Assembly: GCA_019420525.1 (NCBI GenBank)
Contig: JAHZHA010000001.1
Location: forward strand, 158,850-193,753
Direction: 5' to 3'
Origin: Bacillota bacterium
Lineage (GTDB): Bacteria > Bacillota > Clostridia > Peptostreptococcales > Anaerovoracaceae
DNA: 34,904 bases
The position numbers and the translations under genes are program-made. Below, in pieces: positions 1 to 8,296 of the stretch; positions within the stretch are counted from its first letter, which is position 1; each line of letters opens with the position of its first letter. Below the pieces are notes generated by a model, which saw only the letters and a list, made by a program, of their open reading frames with translations, did no database searches and was not told the origin of the DNA.

Positions 1-2
1 TC

Positions 3-3000
3 AAGAAGTTCCTGTATCTTCCGATGACGGAAGATGCTGAGGGAGAGGATGTTCCGGAGGCTTATCCGGCGGTGACCTTTAAACTGACCCGTCAGGTGCA
101 GAGCGAAGAGGGTGAATATGAGGAAGACACTTCCTTCGGAACAAAAACACAGGTGATTTCTTCGGCGGATGTACTAAAGGCGTACAACGCATTGGAGAAT
201 GAAGAAAAAACGAAGGGTTGTATCACTGAATATGTGACATTTACAAATCTCGACCTCTATGCCCCTGACGGTACGGAGTACAGATACACCGTCACAGAAG
301 ACAAATCGCAGCTGAACGGCTTTGAAACCTGGGCTGAAAAAGGAGATCTGACTGTCGGCGATGTCGATGTTCGGGAGACATCTATTACTGATATGAGTCC
401 GAAAAAAACAGAAGATGGCAGCAAGCCGGATGTACAGGCTACTTTCAAAAATAAGCAGCCGGATTCGCCGGAAAAGTATGGAAACGACTTTACCGCCACG
501 AAAGTGTGGGACGACAATAACGATGCCTACGGCTTACGGCCGGATGCAGAGGAGTTTAAAACTCTGCTGATGGAAACGAAAAAGGATGGAAACGGCAATG
601 TGACCTGGACCGCTCTGAAGCGCACTGCCGCTTCACAGACCGGTCAGAATAACGGCATTACTGAATATCTGATTCCGAAAGAAGATTTTACGGTGACAGT
701 AAGTCAAGCTGAAAATGGCAATTACAGCATAGTCATCAGTTCTGTAGGAATCACCGCTTTTGACAAATACGCCCCGAACGGCATGCCGTGGAAGTATTCC
801 TTCAGCGAACCGACGGTAAACAACCGGCTGCAGATTGATTTCGACGAGAGCGATGCGCCGGAAAACAGCATTTACGCACCGCCTGCGGATACCGGCGGAA
901 AATGGCAAAAGGACATACAGCCGACGACGGAAAATACCAATTTCGGTAGACTGGAAAATACCACCCATATGAGTTATAAATTTAATAAAACCTGGGTGGA
1001 CGCAGACGGAAAGAAAATCACTGAAAATTATCTGGGCGATGATTTTAATCTGACGGTGACCTTCCAGCTGCAGGTGTCTGCGGATGGCATGAAGACCTGG
1101 GAAAATGCATCGCAATATTTCTCAAGAAATAATATTAACACTGATGCTGTTGAGGTAAATGGAGCGACGCAAGTGACTGAGGAGGACTGGGATACCGCAT
1201 CGATTGAAAATACGGTGGATGCCTCTGCCTGGAAGACCGGAGGAACTTTTGAGAATCTGCCGACGGTGATTAAACAGGACGATGATTACATCAGTCTGCA
1301 GTACCGGGTGATCGAGACCGGCGTATCTTACGGTGAATCGGTCAGTCAGACGATCTCACTTCCGGAGGACGAACAGGACGGTTCAGAATTCAGCTATTCG
1401 CTGGGAAGTGAGGGTGAGGGTCTCGTCACAGCCGCAGAATTTAAACGCGCCGAAAATTCCGGCCTCAGCACCAGCACCAATAAACTCTCTACCACAGAGG
1501 TGTCGGTGACGAAAGTCTGGGATGATGGCAGCAACCAGTACAATACCCGTCCGGGCGTCAGCGCTCCGATGACCTGGACCGCCTGGTTCCTTCTCCAGCG
1601 CACTGCAGACGGCGCGGAACCGGATGATACAGCCTGGGAAAACGTAGCTGTGGTAAAATTGTATGGCGGCGACGGCGATGATAAAAGCGGAGCTCCGGAC
1701 ACGGAAAAATGGGTTCACACTTTCGCCGGTCTGCCTGCGGCGGATTACAGCAGCGGAACAGGTCAGAATTACACCTATCGGGTGCGTGAACTGCAGCCTT
1801 CAGCCGACTATACACTGGATGACATTCCAGATGATTCCATCGTATCGGTAGGAGGAACATATAATTCGGCCGGGGAAACGACGGGAAGCGCGTACATAAC
1901 GCAATATCAATCTGAAGATAATAAGTGGACTGTAACAAATGCGCTGGATAAATTTATTCCAGATCCTGAAGATACGGCGCTGACGATCCACGTGAAAAAG
2001 GAATGGGCCGTTCCGCAGGACGACACAGGTAAAAAGCCTGATGTGACCATCAAACTGCAGTACCGGTTGAAAGACGGAACCGGCTGGATCGATGCAAAAG
2101 GAGAGTTTGAAGGCGCCGCAGAACAGACGGTCACGCCGGACAATCTGACCGCAGAATGGGAAAATCTGCCGAGTACCATCGACGGAAAGAAAGTCGTGGC
2201 CTATCGGGCGGTGGAAGTGACTGGCGACGGCTGGCTGCAGATTGCATCTGAGGATGGTGAGGGGGAAGGAGATGTTATTTTTGTAAACACCTTCACCCGG
2301 GACTTCTCCGTAGAAAAAAAGTGGAATCCGAACAGCCAGAGCGCTAAACCGGAGGTAACTCTGGGTCTGTACCGGACGACAGATAAAAAGAATGTCGGCA
2401 GTACGACAGATGGCGAAGCCGTTCCGGTGGACGAACTGGATGAAAGTCAGGGCGTACGAAGCGTGACTCTGGACGGAAATGCGGATACGACAGCAGGCGG
2501 CCTGGAAAAAGAAGCCTGGAAAGCGACTTTCACTGATCTGCCTGAGTACGATGAGGAAAGCAATCTATATTACTACTACGCACTGGAACTGGACGCGGAG
2601 AATAATCCCATTGCAGATGGCAGTGTCATCACCCTCGACGAAACCGGTTATGTTGTCACCTATGCGACAACGGATGGGAACGCAACCGTTGTCACCAATA
2701 CGCCTGCCACCGGCCTCACCGGAACCAAGACGTGGCTGGACGACAATAACGAGGGAAATACCCGCCCGAACAGCCTGACGCTGATTCTGGAGCGAAAAAC
2801 TGTAACCGAGACCGAGACTAACTGGGAAGAAGTGACCGGCGTCACACCGACGTGGACGGACACGGATACGGCCACGTGGGCATATGCCTACACCGGTCTG
2901 CCTACCCATGACCCGAACGGAAACGAGTACACCTACCGCGTGAAAGAAACCGTGCTGCCGTCGGGCTACGAGCTGAAAAATCAGAAGACAGACGAAGATA

Positions 3001-4913
3001 GAGGCGTCGTCGAAGCAGATGCGGAGGGACATTATAACTTTACAAACGTCCGCACCGGCACAGTGAATTTGAATATTCAGAAGAATTGGACAGGTGACAC
3101 GCAGGATGACCGGCCGGAAAATATAGAGCTGAAGCTGGAACGCCGGACGGTGACGCCAACTGAGGGCAGCTGGACGGACATCACGAAAAACACGGCGCAG
3201 CCTGAATGGACAAAACCGGAGGGCAGCAATACCTGGTCACTGGCATGGATGGGTCTTGACAAGTATAATGACAACGGCGTCCGCTACGAGTACCGCGTCA
3301 CTGAAAACGGTGTTCCGGCGGGCTACGAGGTTATAGACAGCACAAACACCGACCCGGATGCGACATATACCATTCAGAACATCCGGATGGGCGATCTGAT
3401 CATCCTGAAAGAAGTGACGGGCAACAGAGGAGAGACCGACCGGGCGTTCCACTTTACCGTGACGCTGACGGGAACCTCTTCGGCAGACACGCAAGCCGCC
3501 GATGTGAACGGCTTGTATGATGCCCTTTACACCAGACAGGACGGAAAGACGGAACAAGCGCAAATATCCTTTACAGACGGCGTCTCTACCACGGAGATCG
3601 CTCTGAAGGACGGGGAAAAAATCTCTATCCGTCTCCCGGTCGGACTCGATTACGCTGTGACGGAAACGGAAGACAACAAAGACGGATATTATACCAGCGG
3701 CAGCGGTCAGAATGGAAGAATTACCTCCGGCGGAACCGCTGAGGCAGAGTTTGAAAATCACCGGAGCAGCACGTCAGACCGGGTGACTATCACAGGAACA
3801 AAGACCTGGGTGGATGACGAAAACGCCGCAGGCAAGCGTCCTGATTCCCTGGAGCTGACGCTTTACCGCAGCACAGAGGACGGAAAAGAAACCGAAGTCA
3901 ATGCGGATCCGGTATGGACGAAAAACGGCAGCGTATGGACGTACCGGTATTCTAACCTGCCGGAGCGGGATGCCGGCGGAAAGCGCTATACTTACCGCGT
4001 GGCGGAAACCGTGCCGGAAGGTTATGTGAGCGAAGTCGACGGATATGATTTCACGAATACCCTGACGGAAGAGAAGGATTATATCACTCTTACCGGTGTC
4101 AAGCGCTGGCAGGGAGATACTGCCGACAGCCGGCCGGAGAGCATTACCGTGGTACTTTACGACGGCAGCGGACAGGTGATCCGGAAAGTCACCGCCACCG
4201 CAGCCGGCAACTGGAGCTACCGCTTCGAAAATATTCCGAAATATGACGCCGGCGGCGATGAAATCTCTTACTATGTCAGGGAGGAATACGTTCCCGACGG
4301 CTATCAGGTGAAATACGACGGAATGGATATCGTCAACAGCAGGGGCGAAACCTTCGGAACCCTGCTGGTTACGAAGCAAGTCGGGGGAGAAAATGCGGAA
4401 TACGACCGGTCTTTCACTTTCACCGTGACGCTGGAGGATACTTCCATAAACGGCGTATACGGCGATATGACCTTTGAAAACGGTGTGGCGCAGTTTACTC
4501 TGAAACACGGCGAGACTGCCGCGGCTCCGGGACTGCCGTCCGGTATCGCTTATAAGGTTGAGGAGGCGTCTGCCGAAGGATACACGGTTTCTGCCGAAGG
4601 CGAGACGGGTGAGATTCCGCAGAATGGCGCCGTCGAAGCTGCATTTGTGAATACGGCCGAAGAGGAAGAGACAGAACTTCCGGACCCGGGTGAGAATGAA
4701 CCGGGCGGAGATCCGGGACAGCCGGGGAATAATCCGGATGACGGATCTGCCGCAGGAGGAGAAGATGGTGACAAAGACACGGTGAAGACTGGCGACGAGG
4801 CATATATGAGACTGTATGCCGTGCTGGCATTCCTGTTCGCCGCAGGTCTGCTTCTGACGCTTCGCCTGGGAAGGAAGCGGGATCCGGAAAAGAATGAAAA
4901 GCAGAAGAAATGA
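3..4913 (+). CDS. Large CnaB-repeat cell-wall-anchored surface protein (5' partial)
   Basis: The frame is open from the window edge, so the N-terminus lies upstream; the first internal ATG is at 24. At least eight CnaB-type repeats can be read, each opening with a K-x-W-x-D/G core followed by an RP(D/E/N) motif (near nt 500, 990, 1510, 2000, 2315, 2725, 3080, 3800 and 4095). Two modules of a different Ig-like type start with LKEVTG (3405) and TKQVGG (4370). A Pro/Gly/Asp/Glu-rich wall spacer (about 4660-4780) leads to TVKTGD, a hydrophobic helix (AVLAFLFAAGLLLTL) and a basic tail, the usual sortase-anchoring layout. The sorting motif lacks the Leu-Pro of LPxTG. CnaB domains are known for internal isopeptide bonds and act as stalks of adhesins or pilins. 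The ligand is unknown. It reads as a single gene, followed by a hairpin. Confidence 0.9.
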   Translation, partial: KKFLYLPMTEDAEGEDVPEAYPAVTFKLTRQVQSEEGEYEEDTSFGTKTQVISSADVLKAYNALENEEKTKGCITEYVTFTNLDLYAPDGTEYRYTVTEDKSQLNGFETWAEKGDLTVGDVDVRETSITDMSPKKTEDGSKPDVQATFKNKQPDSPEKYGNDFTATKVWDDNNDAYGLRPDAEEFKTLLMETKKDGNGNVTWTALKRTAASQTGQNNGITEYLIPKEDFTVTVSQAENGNYSIVISSVGITAFDKYAPNGMPWKYSFSEPTVNNRLQIDFDESDAPENSIYAPPADTGGKWQKDIQPTTENTNFGRLENTTHMSYKFNKTWVDADGKKITENYLGDDFNLTVTFQLQVSADGMKTWENASQYFSRNNINTDAVEVNGATQVTEEDWDTASIENTVDASAWKTGGTFENLPTVIKQDDDYISLQYRVIETGVSYGESVSQTISLPEDEQDGSEFSYSLGSEGEGLVTAAEFKRAENSGLSTSTNKLSTTEVSVTKVWDDGSNQYNTRPGVSAPMTWTAWFLLQRTADGAEPDDTAWENVAVVKLYGGDGDDKSGAPDTEKWVHTFAGLPAADYSSGTGQNYTYRVRELQPSADYTLDDIPDDSIVSVGGTYNSAGETTGSAYITQYQSEDNKWTVTNALDKFIPDPEDTALTIHVKKEWAVPQDDTGKKPDVTIKLQYRLKDGTGWIDAKGEFEGAAEQTVTPDNLTAEWENLPSTIDGKKVVAYRAVEVTGDGWLQIASEDGEGEGDVIFVNTFTRDFSVEKKWNPNSQSAKPEVTLGLYRTTDKKNVGSTTDGEAVPVDELDESQGVRSVTLDGNADTTAGGLEKEAWKATFTDLPEYDEESNLYYYYALELDAENNPIADGSVITLDETGYVVTYATTDGNATVVTNTPATGLTGTKTWLDDNNEGNTRPNSLTLILERKTVTETETNWEEVTGVTPTWTDTDTATWAYAYTGLPTHDPNGNEYTYRVKETVLPSGYELKNQKTDEDRGVVEADAEGHYNFTNVRTGTVNLNIQKNWTGDTQDDRPENIELKLERRTVTPTEGSWTDITKNTAQPEWTKPEGSNTWSLAWMGLDKYNDNGVRYEYRVTENGVPAGYEVIDSTNTDPDATYTIQNIRMGDLIILKEVTGNRGETDRAFHFTVTLTGTSSADTQAADVNGLYDALYTRQDGKTEQAQISFTDGVSTTEIALKDGEKISIRLPVGLDYAVTETEDNKDGYYTSGSGQNGRITSGGTAEAEFENHRSSTSDRVTITGTKTWVDDENAAGKRPDSLELTLYRSTEDGKETEVNADPVWTKNGSVWTYRYSNLPERDAGGKRYTYRVAETVPEGYVSEVDGYDFTNTLTEEKDYITLTGVKRWQGDTADSRPESITVVLYDGSGQVIRKVTATAAGNWSYRFENIPKYDAGGDEISYYVREEYVPDGYQVKYDGMDIVNSRGETFGTLLVTKQVGGENAEYDRSFTFTVTLEDTSINGVYGDMTFENGVAQFTLKHGETAAAPGLPSGIAYKVEEASAEGYTVSAEGETGEIPQNGAVEAAFVNTAEEEETELPDPGENEPGGDPGQPGNNPDDGSAAGGEDGDKDTVKTGDEAYMRLYAVLAFLFAAGLLLTLRLGRKRDPEKNEKQKK

Positions 4914-4927
4914 AGAACACCGGAGTA

Positions 4928-4959
4928 AAAAGTCGAAAAGTTAAAAAGTTGAAAAGTTA
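4928..4959. repeat. Four tandem 8-bp units (AAAAGTYR)
   Basis: Immediately after the surface-protein stop, the octamer AAAAGT(C/T)(G/A) is repeated four times without gaps (4928-4935, 4936-4943, 4944-4951, 4952-4959). It is a short low-complexity repeat with no evident function. Confidence 0.7.
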
Positions 4960-4999
4960 AAAACGGTAAGAAACCGTGAGAAAACGCAGGTAAACGTCA

Positions 5000-5050
5000 G
5001 GAGGGCGCCCTTTCCGTGTGAGTCTCGCACGCGGGAGAGGGCGCCCTCTG
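5000..5050 (+). terminator. GC-rich hairpin after the surface-protein gene
   Basis: An inverted repeat with GAGGGCGCCC (5001-5010) on one side and AGGGCGCCCTC (5038-5048) on the other, joined through a partly paired middle, lies about 90 nt after the stop codon. It is followed by an A/T-rich run rather than a clean U-tract, so it may be a weak intrinsic terminator or a 3'-end stabilising stem. Confidence 0.5.
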
Positions 5051-5079
5051 AAAAATTTAAAATTTTATCAAAATTCCGC

Positions 5080-5107
5080 TTGCAATCTGGCGATATTAGG
5101 GTATAAT
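5080..5107 (+). promoter_or_regulatory. Promoter of tRNA-Ser
   Basis: TTGCAA (5080-5085) and TATAAT (5102-5107) are 16 nt apart, about 30 nt before the tRNA 5' end. This is a near-consensus sigma-A promoter in the right place for a short tRNA precursor. Confidence 0.7.
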
Positions 5108-5136
5108 AATAAAGGTCGTACGGTTGTACGAAATAT

Positions 5137-5222
5137 AGAGGGTTGACCGAGTGGCTAAGGAGCCCGCCTGGAACGCGGGTAAGGCGAAAGCCCCGCGGGT
5201 TCGAGTCCCGTGCCCTCTGCCA
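5137..5222 (+). tRNA. tRNA-Ser (anticodon GGA)
   Basis: The acceptor stem AGAGGGT pairs with GCCCTCT, followed by discriminator G and an encoded CCA (5220-5222). The anticodon arm CCCGC-CTGGAAC-GCGGG places anticodon GGA at 5170-5172, reading UCC/UCU serine codons. A long variable arm (GGCGAAAGCC region) and a T-arm with TTCGAGTCC complete a class II tRNA of 86 nt. It has its own promoter and terminator and so is a single-gene unit. No integrase or att duplication is seen beside it. Confidence 0.95.
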
Positions 5223-5230
5223 TAATGCAG

Positions 5231-5263
5231 ACAGCGCTGAGAATCTCTCAGCGCTGTTTTTTT
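5231..5263 (+). terminator. Intrinsic terminator of tRNA-Ser
   Basis: A perfect 11-bp stem ACAGCGCTGAG (5231-5241) / CTCAGCGCTGT (5247-5257) with loop AATCT is followed directly by a run of T, 8 nt after the tRNA CCA end. Confidence 0.92.
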
Positions 5264-5353
5264 ATTTTAATGATAATTGATAATTTTTACAGCCTCCCTG
5301 ACGGAGAAATGTATGCGGGCGGTTCAGCGCAGCTCATATTTCGAGCAGCTGTG

Positions 5354-5848
5354 CTACTTTTTTGTATCGGGAGGATTTTGCTTCATGATGTTGGTGGAAG
5401 CTGTGACGGCGATTTTTCCCTTTGCGTTGTAGAGCTCCGCGGTGGCGTGGATCATGCGCCGGCTGTTTGTGACGGCTCTGGCGCAGATGGTAACTTCTCC
5501 GTCTGCCAGAGTGACAGGACGCAGATAATTTGCGGTGGTGTCGATGGTACCTACCGGTCTGCATTCGTTTGTGACGAAACTCATGGCACCGAAAACACAG
5601 TCGATCATATAGATCAGGATGCCGCCCTGAACGTTGTCTAGACCGTTGACTTGCCACGGGCGGACAGGTATCTTTACGGTAAGCTCGCCGTCATCGGTAT
5701 ATTCCTGAAATTCTGTCTCCAGTACCTCGATATCACCCCGGGGTATCTCTCCTTTTTCCGCCCGTGCTGCCAAGAGCGCTCTGAGGCATTCTCTTCTCCC
5801 TTCAGGAGTCGTCAGAGCGGGCATGTCGTCTGTAGGAATAAATGCCAT
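5354..5848 (-). CDS. Hotdog-fold thioesterase (PaaI/acyl-CoA thioesterase-like)
   Basis: 164 aa from the ATG at 5848, chosen because AAGGAG sits 6 nt before it; the in-frame upstream ATG (5887) has no such site. The size and layout fit the hotdog thioesterase family (PaaI, YbgC, 4HBT). The central helix region VQGGILIYMIDCVFGAMSFV and the following strand with TTANYLRPV match the family's conserved N/Q-GG...D...A and D-x-x-x-x-(Y/F)-L-R-P pattern. Such enzymes hydrolyse acyl-CoA or acyl-ACP thioesters in the cytoplasm; the substrate cannot be predicted. It is a single gene on the minus strand, divergent from the CNNM-type gene. Confidence 0.8.
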   Translation of the reverse strand: MAFIPTDDMPALTTPEGRRECLRALLAARAEKGEIPRGDIEVLETEFQEYTDDGELTVKIPVRPWQVNGLDNVQGGILIYMIDCVFGAMSFVTNECRPVGTIDTTANYLRPVTLADGEVTICARAVTNSRRMIHATAELYNAKGKIAVTASTNIMKQNPPDTKK

Positions 5849-5909
5849 GAAATTCTCCTTTCCGAACAAAAAACAGATGATTCTCATATACAGATAATGG
5901 TTATATATT

Positions 5910-5938
5910 ATTATACAGGATTTTTTTATCCTTGTATA
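5910..5938 (-). promoter_or_regulatory. Candidate promoter of the thioesterase gene with an inverted repeat
   Basis: On the minus strand a TATAAT (5915-5910) lies 62 nt before the thioesterase start, with a weak -35 (TATACA, 5938-5933) at 17 nt. AGGAT/ATCCT arms around a T/A run (5917-5932) form a dyad inside the spacer that could be an operator. The -35 is poor, so confidence is limited. Confidence 0.4.
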
Positions 5939-5960
5939 TTTTAAGTGTACATGGTATACT
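5932..5960 (+). promoter_or_regulatory. Promoter of the CNNM/CorC-like gene
   Basis: TTGTAT (5932-5937), a 17-nt spacer and TATACT (5955-5960), 56 nt before the ATG at 6016. It overlaps back-to-back with the minus-strand thioesterase promoter. Confidence 0.55.
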
Positions 5961-6015
5961 CCTTCTAAATTCGGATTTTAACATGATAATGATATAAAGG
6001 AGGAATTACATCATT

Positions 6016-7368
6016 ATGGAATCAGACCCCGACGGGAACACAATCGTTTTTCAGTTACTGCTCCTGCTGATCTTTACGCTCATGAACGCATTTTTTGCCG
6101 GAGCGGAAATGGCAGTCGTCTCGGTCAACCGCAACAGGATACGCTCTCTGGCAGCGGAAGGAAATAAAAAAGCGAAGGTGATACAGGGACTTTTTGAGGA
6201 CTCCACCCGCTTTCTCTCCGCCATTCAGGTGGCCATCACTTTTGCGGGCTTTTATTCCAGTGCGTCGGCGGCCTCCGGCATCGCACCCATACTCGCGGAG
6301 TGGATGAAAGGGATGAATATCCCGTACAGCTCGGCTATCGCTCACAACGGCGTGACACTGCTGCTGATGTTTTTCAATCTGGTCTTCGGCGAGCTGGTGC
6401 CCAAGCGGATCGCGCTTCAGAAATCGGAAGCTTTCTGCATGGTAACCGTCATGCCGGTCCACTATATCTCCATCATACTTTCGCCGTTCATCAAACTTCT
6501 CTCCGTCTCCACCAAAGGAGTTCTGCGCCTTCTTCGACTTAAGACAGAAGACGAAGAAGAGGCCGTGACGGAAGAGGAGATCCTTTCGATGATGAAAGCG
6601 GGATATGAACGGGGGACCTTCGATGACGACGAGCGCAGGATGGTTCATTCCATCTTCGCTTTCGACGACAGAAGCGGCACGGAGATCATGGTTCCGCGCC
6701 AGATGGTGACGGTGCTGGACATCGAGGAACCTCTCGAAGAAATCTTAAAAGAGATTGTGGAAAGCAGATATTCCAGAATTCCGGTATATGAAGAAGACAT
6801 CGACAACATCATCGGAATTCTCAGAGTCAGGGATGTTCTGCTGCGCATGGTAAAAGACGACACACCGGTGACGAAAGAAGAGCTGCGCAGCATGCTTCAC
6901 AAACCGTACTTCGTGCCGGAGAAAAAGGACGCAGACGATCTTCTCCGTGAGATGCAGAAAAATAGAGTCCGGATGGCTCTGCTGGTGGATGAATACGGCG
7001 GCTTTTCCGGTATCATTACATTGAAAGACCTGCTGGAAGAAATCGTTGGAGATCTCTACGAGGAATCGGACCCCGTAGTGTCTGAAATCACGCAGATCAG
7101 CGAGGACGAATACCTTTTAGACGGCAGCATGACGATCGGCGACCTTAACGACGAGTTTGGCCTGAAGCTGGAATCAGAAGATTACGATACGATTTCAGGT
7201 TATCTCCTGGAACAGCTGGGGTACATTCCGGATGAAAACAGGAATGGAACGGTAACAGCCTTCGGATGGCAATTCCGTGCGGAAGAGACGGAAAACAACC
7301 GGATCTGCAGCGTGAAAATGGTGCGTTCCCCGCAGGAGACACCGGAGGATGACGGCTCCACAATTTAA
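6016..7368 (+). CDS. Hemolysin-family / CNNM-CorC-like transporter (DUF21-CBS-CBS-CorC_HlyC)
   Basis: 450 aa. The N-terminal ~190 residues form a DUF21/CNNM membrane domain with about four helices; the FAGAEMAVVSVNR segment near residue 25 and the FGELVPKRIAL motif near residue 127 are typical. A CBS pair follows at roughly residues 215-340 (MVPRQMVTVLDIEEPLEE; SRIPVYEEDIDNIIGILRVRDVL; RMALLVDEYGGFSGIITLKDLLEEIVG). The C-terminal CorC_HlyC domain covers about 355-435 (DEYLLDGSMTIGDLNDEF; DTISGYLLEQLG). Members are linked to Mg2+/Co2+ (and Na+) transport, while the hemolysin name is historical. AGGAGG lies 12 nt before the ATG, a slightly long spacing. It is a single gene ending at a hairpin terminator. 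Confidence 0.9.
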   Translation: MESDPDGNTIVFQLLLLLIFTLMNAFFAGAEMAVVSVNRNRIRSLAAEGNKKAKVIQGLFEDSTRFLSAIQVAITFAGFYSSASAASGIAPILAEWMKGMNIPYSSAIAHNGVTLLLMFFNLVFGELVPKRIALQKSEAFCMVTVMPVHYISIILSPFIKLLSVSTKGVLRLLRLKTEDEEEAVTEEEILSMMKAGYERGTFDDDERRMVHSIFAFDDRSGTEIMVPRQMVTVLDIEEPLEEILKEIVESRYSRIPVYEEDIDNIIGILRVRDVLLRMVKDDTPVTKEELRSMLHKPYFVPEKKDADDLLREMQKNRVRMALLVDEYGGFSGIITLKDLLEEIVGDLYEESDPVVSEITQISEDEYLLDGSMTIGDLNDEFGLKLESEDYDTISGYLLEQLGYIPDENRNGTVTAFGWQFRAEETENNRICSVKMVRSPQETPEDDGSTI

Positions 7369-7403
7369 ACTTAAAACAATGAGCGTCTCATGGCGCGTTA
7401 CAG

Positions 7404-7444
7404 ACGGCATATTCCGGCATCTGCGGAGTGTGCCGTTCTTTTTT
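7404..7444 (+). terminator. Intrinsic terminator after the CNNM/CorC-like gene
   Basis: ACGGCA (7404-7409) pairs with TGCCGT (7431-7436), with inner CCG/CGG pairing, followed by TCTTTTTT. It lies 35 nt past the stop. Confidence 0.75.
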
Positions 7445-7502
7445 GTGTTCCCGGAAGAGCAAAGAAAAAACAGGGATTTCCGGCAGGATTTTCGGGGAAT
7501 GT

Positions 7503-7531
7503 TTGAGATTTTTATAACAATGTGTTATAAT
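7503..7531 (+). promoter_or_regulatory. Promoter of the TetR-family gene
   Basis: TTGAGA (7503-7508), exactly 17 nt, then TATAAT (7526-7531): a strong sigma-A promoter about 110 nt before the regulator's start. Confidence 0.75.
7512..7530. promoter_or_regulatory. Palindromic operator, likely for the TetR regulator
   Basis: A perfect dyad TTATAACA-ATG-TGTTATAA (8-bp arms, 3-bp centre) fills the promoter spacer and covers most of the -10 element. The size and place are typical of TetR-family autorepression sites, so the downstream gene product is the obvious candidate to bind it. Confidence 0.65.
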
Positions 7532-7643
7532 TCAATCATTAAGTGGCTGGTCACGGAAAAATGCCCGGGCGTCAGTCACACTTTTTATCTGTCCCGGTCT
7601 TCATCGGGAAATACAGCTGGAATGAAATGTGAAGAAGAATGTT

Positions 7644-8234
7644 ATGAGGAGATCAAAAGAAGATACGCAGATTACGAGAGAAAAACTGATCGAATCCGCT
7701 TTTGAAAGTTTTTTTGAACTTGGATACGCGGAGACGTCACTGGCTCAGATCGCCGAAAACGCCGGGATGACCAGAGGGGCGATATACTGGCATTTCCGCG
7801 ACAAGAGTGAACTCTACCGGGAGGTGGTAAAGCTTGCGGCAGAAAAGGCGGATGTGGTGAAATACGCCTACAGCCTGCCGGAGGATCTGTCTTACAAGGA
7901 GCGGATGCTGAATCTGTTTCTTTTTTCACAGAATAACAGGTACGTGGATTTTATCTACAAGACGATCAATCAGATTTCTGTCTATAAAGAATTCGATGAT
8001 CTGTTTGAGATGGTCAAGCTGAAAAAGATCAACCTCTTCCGCTATTTCGTGGAAGAGACTAGGATGCACATCCGGCTGGAGCAGATCCGGGATGTCATGT
8101 CGCCGGAATATTACGCCTCTGATTTATACCTTATCTTCGAGGGACTGTTCCTGACGAAAAATGTCCCTATCGGCCTGCTCTGCGACAGGCAGCATATAAA
8201 AGAATATATCGGCCTCGTTTTAAAAGATCTGTAA
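7644..8234 (+). CDS. TetR/AcrR-family transcriptional regulator
   Basis: 196 aa from the ATG at 7644 (an in-frame GTG at 7629 would add five residues; neither has a strong ribosome site). The ATG start gives MRRSKEDTQ, which resembles the short basic leaders of AcrR/TtgR-type repressors. The N-terminal helix-turn-helix is clear: TREKLIESAFESFFELGYAE, then SLAQIAENAGMTRGAIYWHF and RDKSELYREVV. The C-terminal ligand-binding part is divergent, so the inducer is unknown. These proteins usually repress their own promoter and efflux or lipid genes; no pump lies beside it. The palindrome at 7512-7530 is its probable operator. It is separated from the convergent citrate synthase by a shared terminator. 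Confidence 0.9.
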   Translation: MRRSKEDTQITREKLIESAFESFFELGYAETSLAQIAENAGMTRGAIYWHFRDKSELYREVVKLAAEKADVVKYAYSLPEDLSYKERMLNLFLFSQNNRYVDFIYKTINQISVYKEFDDLFEMVKLKKINLFRYFVEETRMHIRLEQIRDVMSPEYYASDLYLIFEGLFLTKNVPIGLLCDRQHIKEYIGLVLKDL

Positions 8235-8237
8235 AAA

Positions 8238-8277
8238 GAAAGCGCTGCAGTATATGAAATGCTGCAACGCTTTTTTT
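8238..8277. terminator. Bidirectional terminator between tetR and citrate synthase
   Basis: AGCGCTGCAG (8241-8250) pairs with CTGCAACGCT (8262-8271), with one mismatch. It is followed by seven T on the plus strand and, read from the minus strand, by a T-rich tract, so it can end both convergent genes. Confidence 0.8.
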
Positions 8278-8296
8278 ATCTCATAGAGCGCGGAAA

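Noticed and set aside
257..4920. Many minus-strand open frames opposite the CnaB protein
   Set aside because: They mirror the codon pattern of the repeats, lack ribosome sites and have no domain; they are antisense shadows.
5137..5263. tRNA-Ser as an integration site for a mobile element
   Set aside because: No integrase, no duplicated tRNA 3' end and no boundary found near it.
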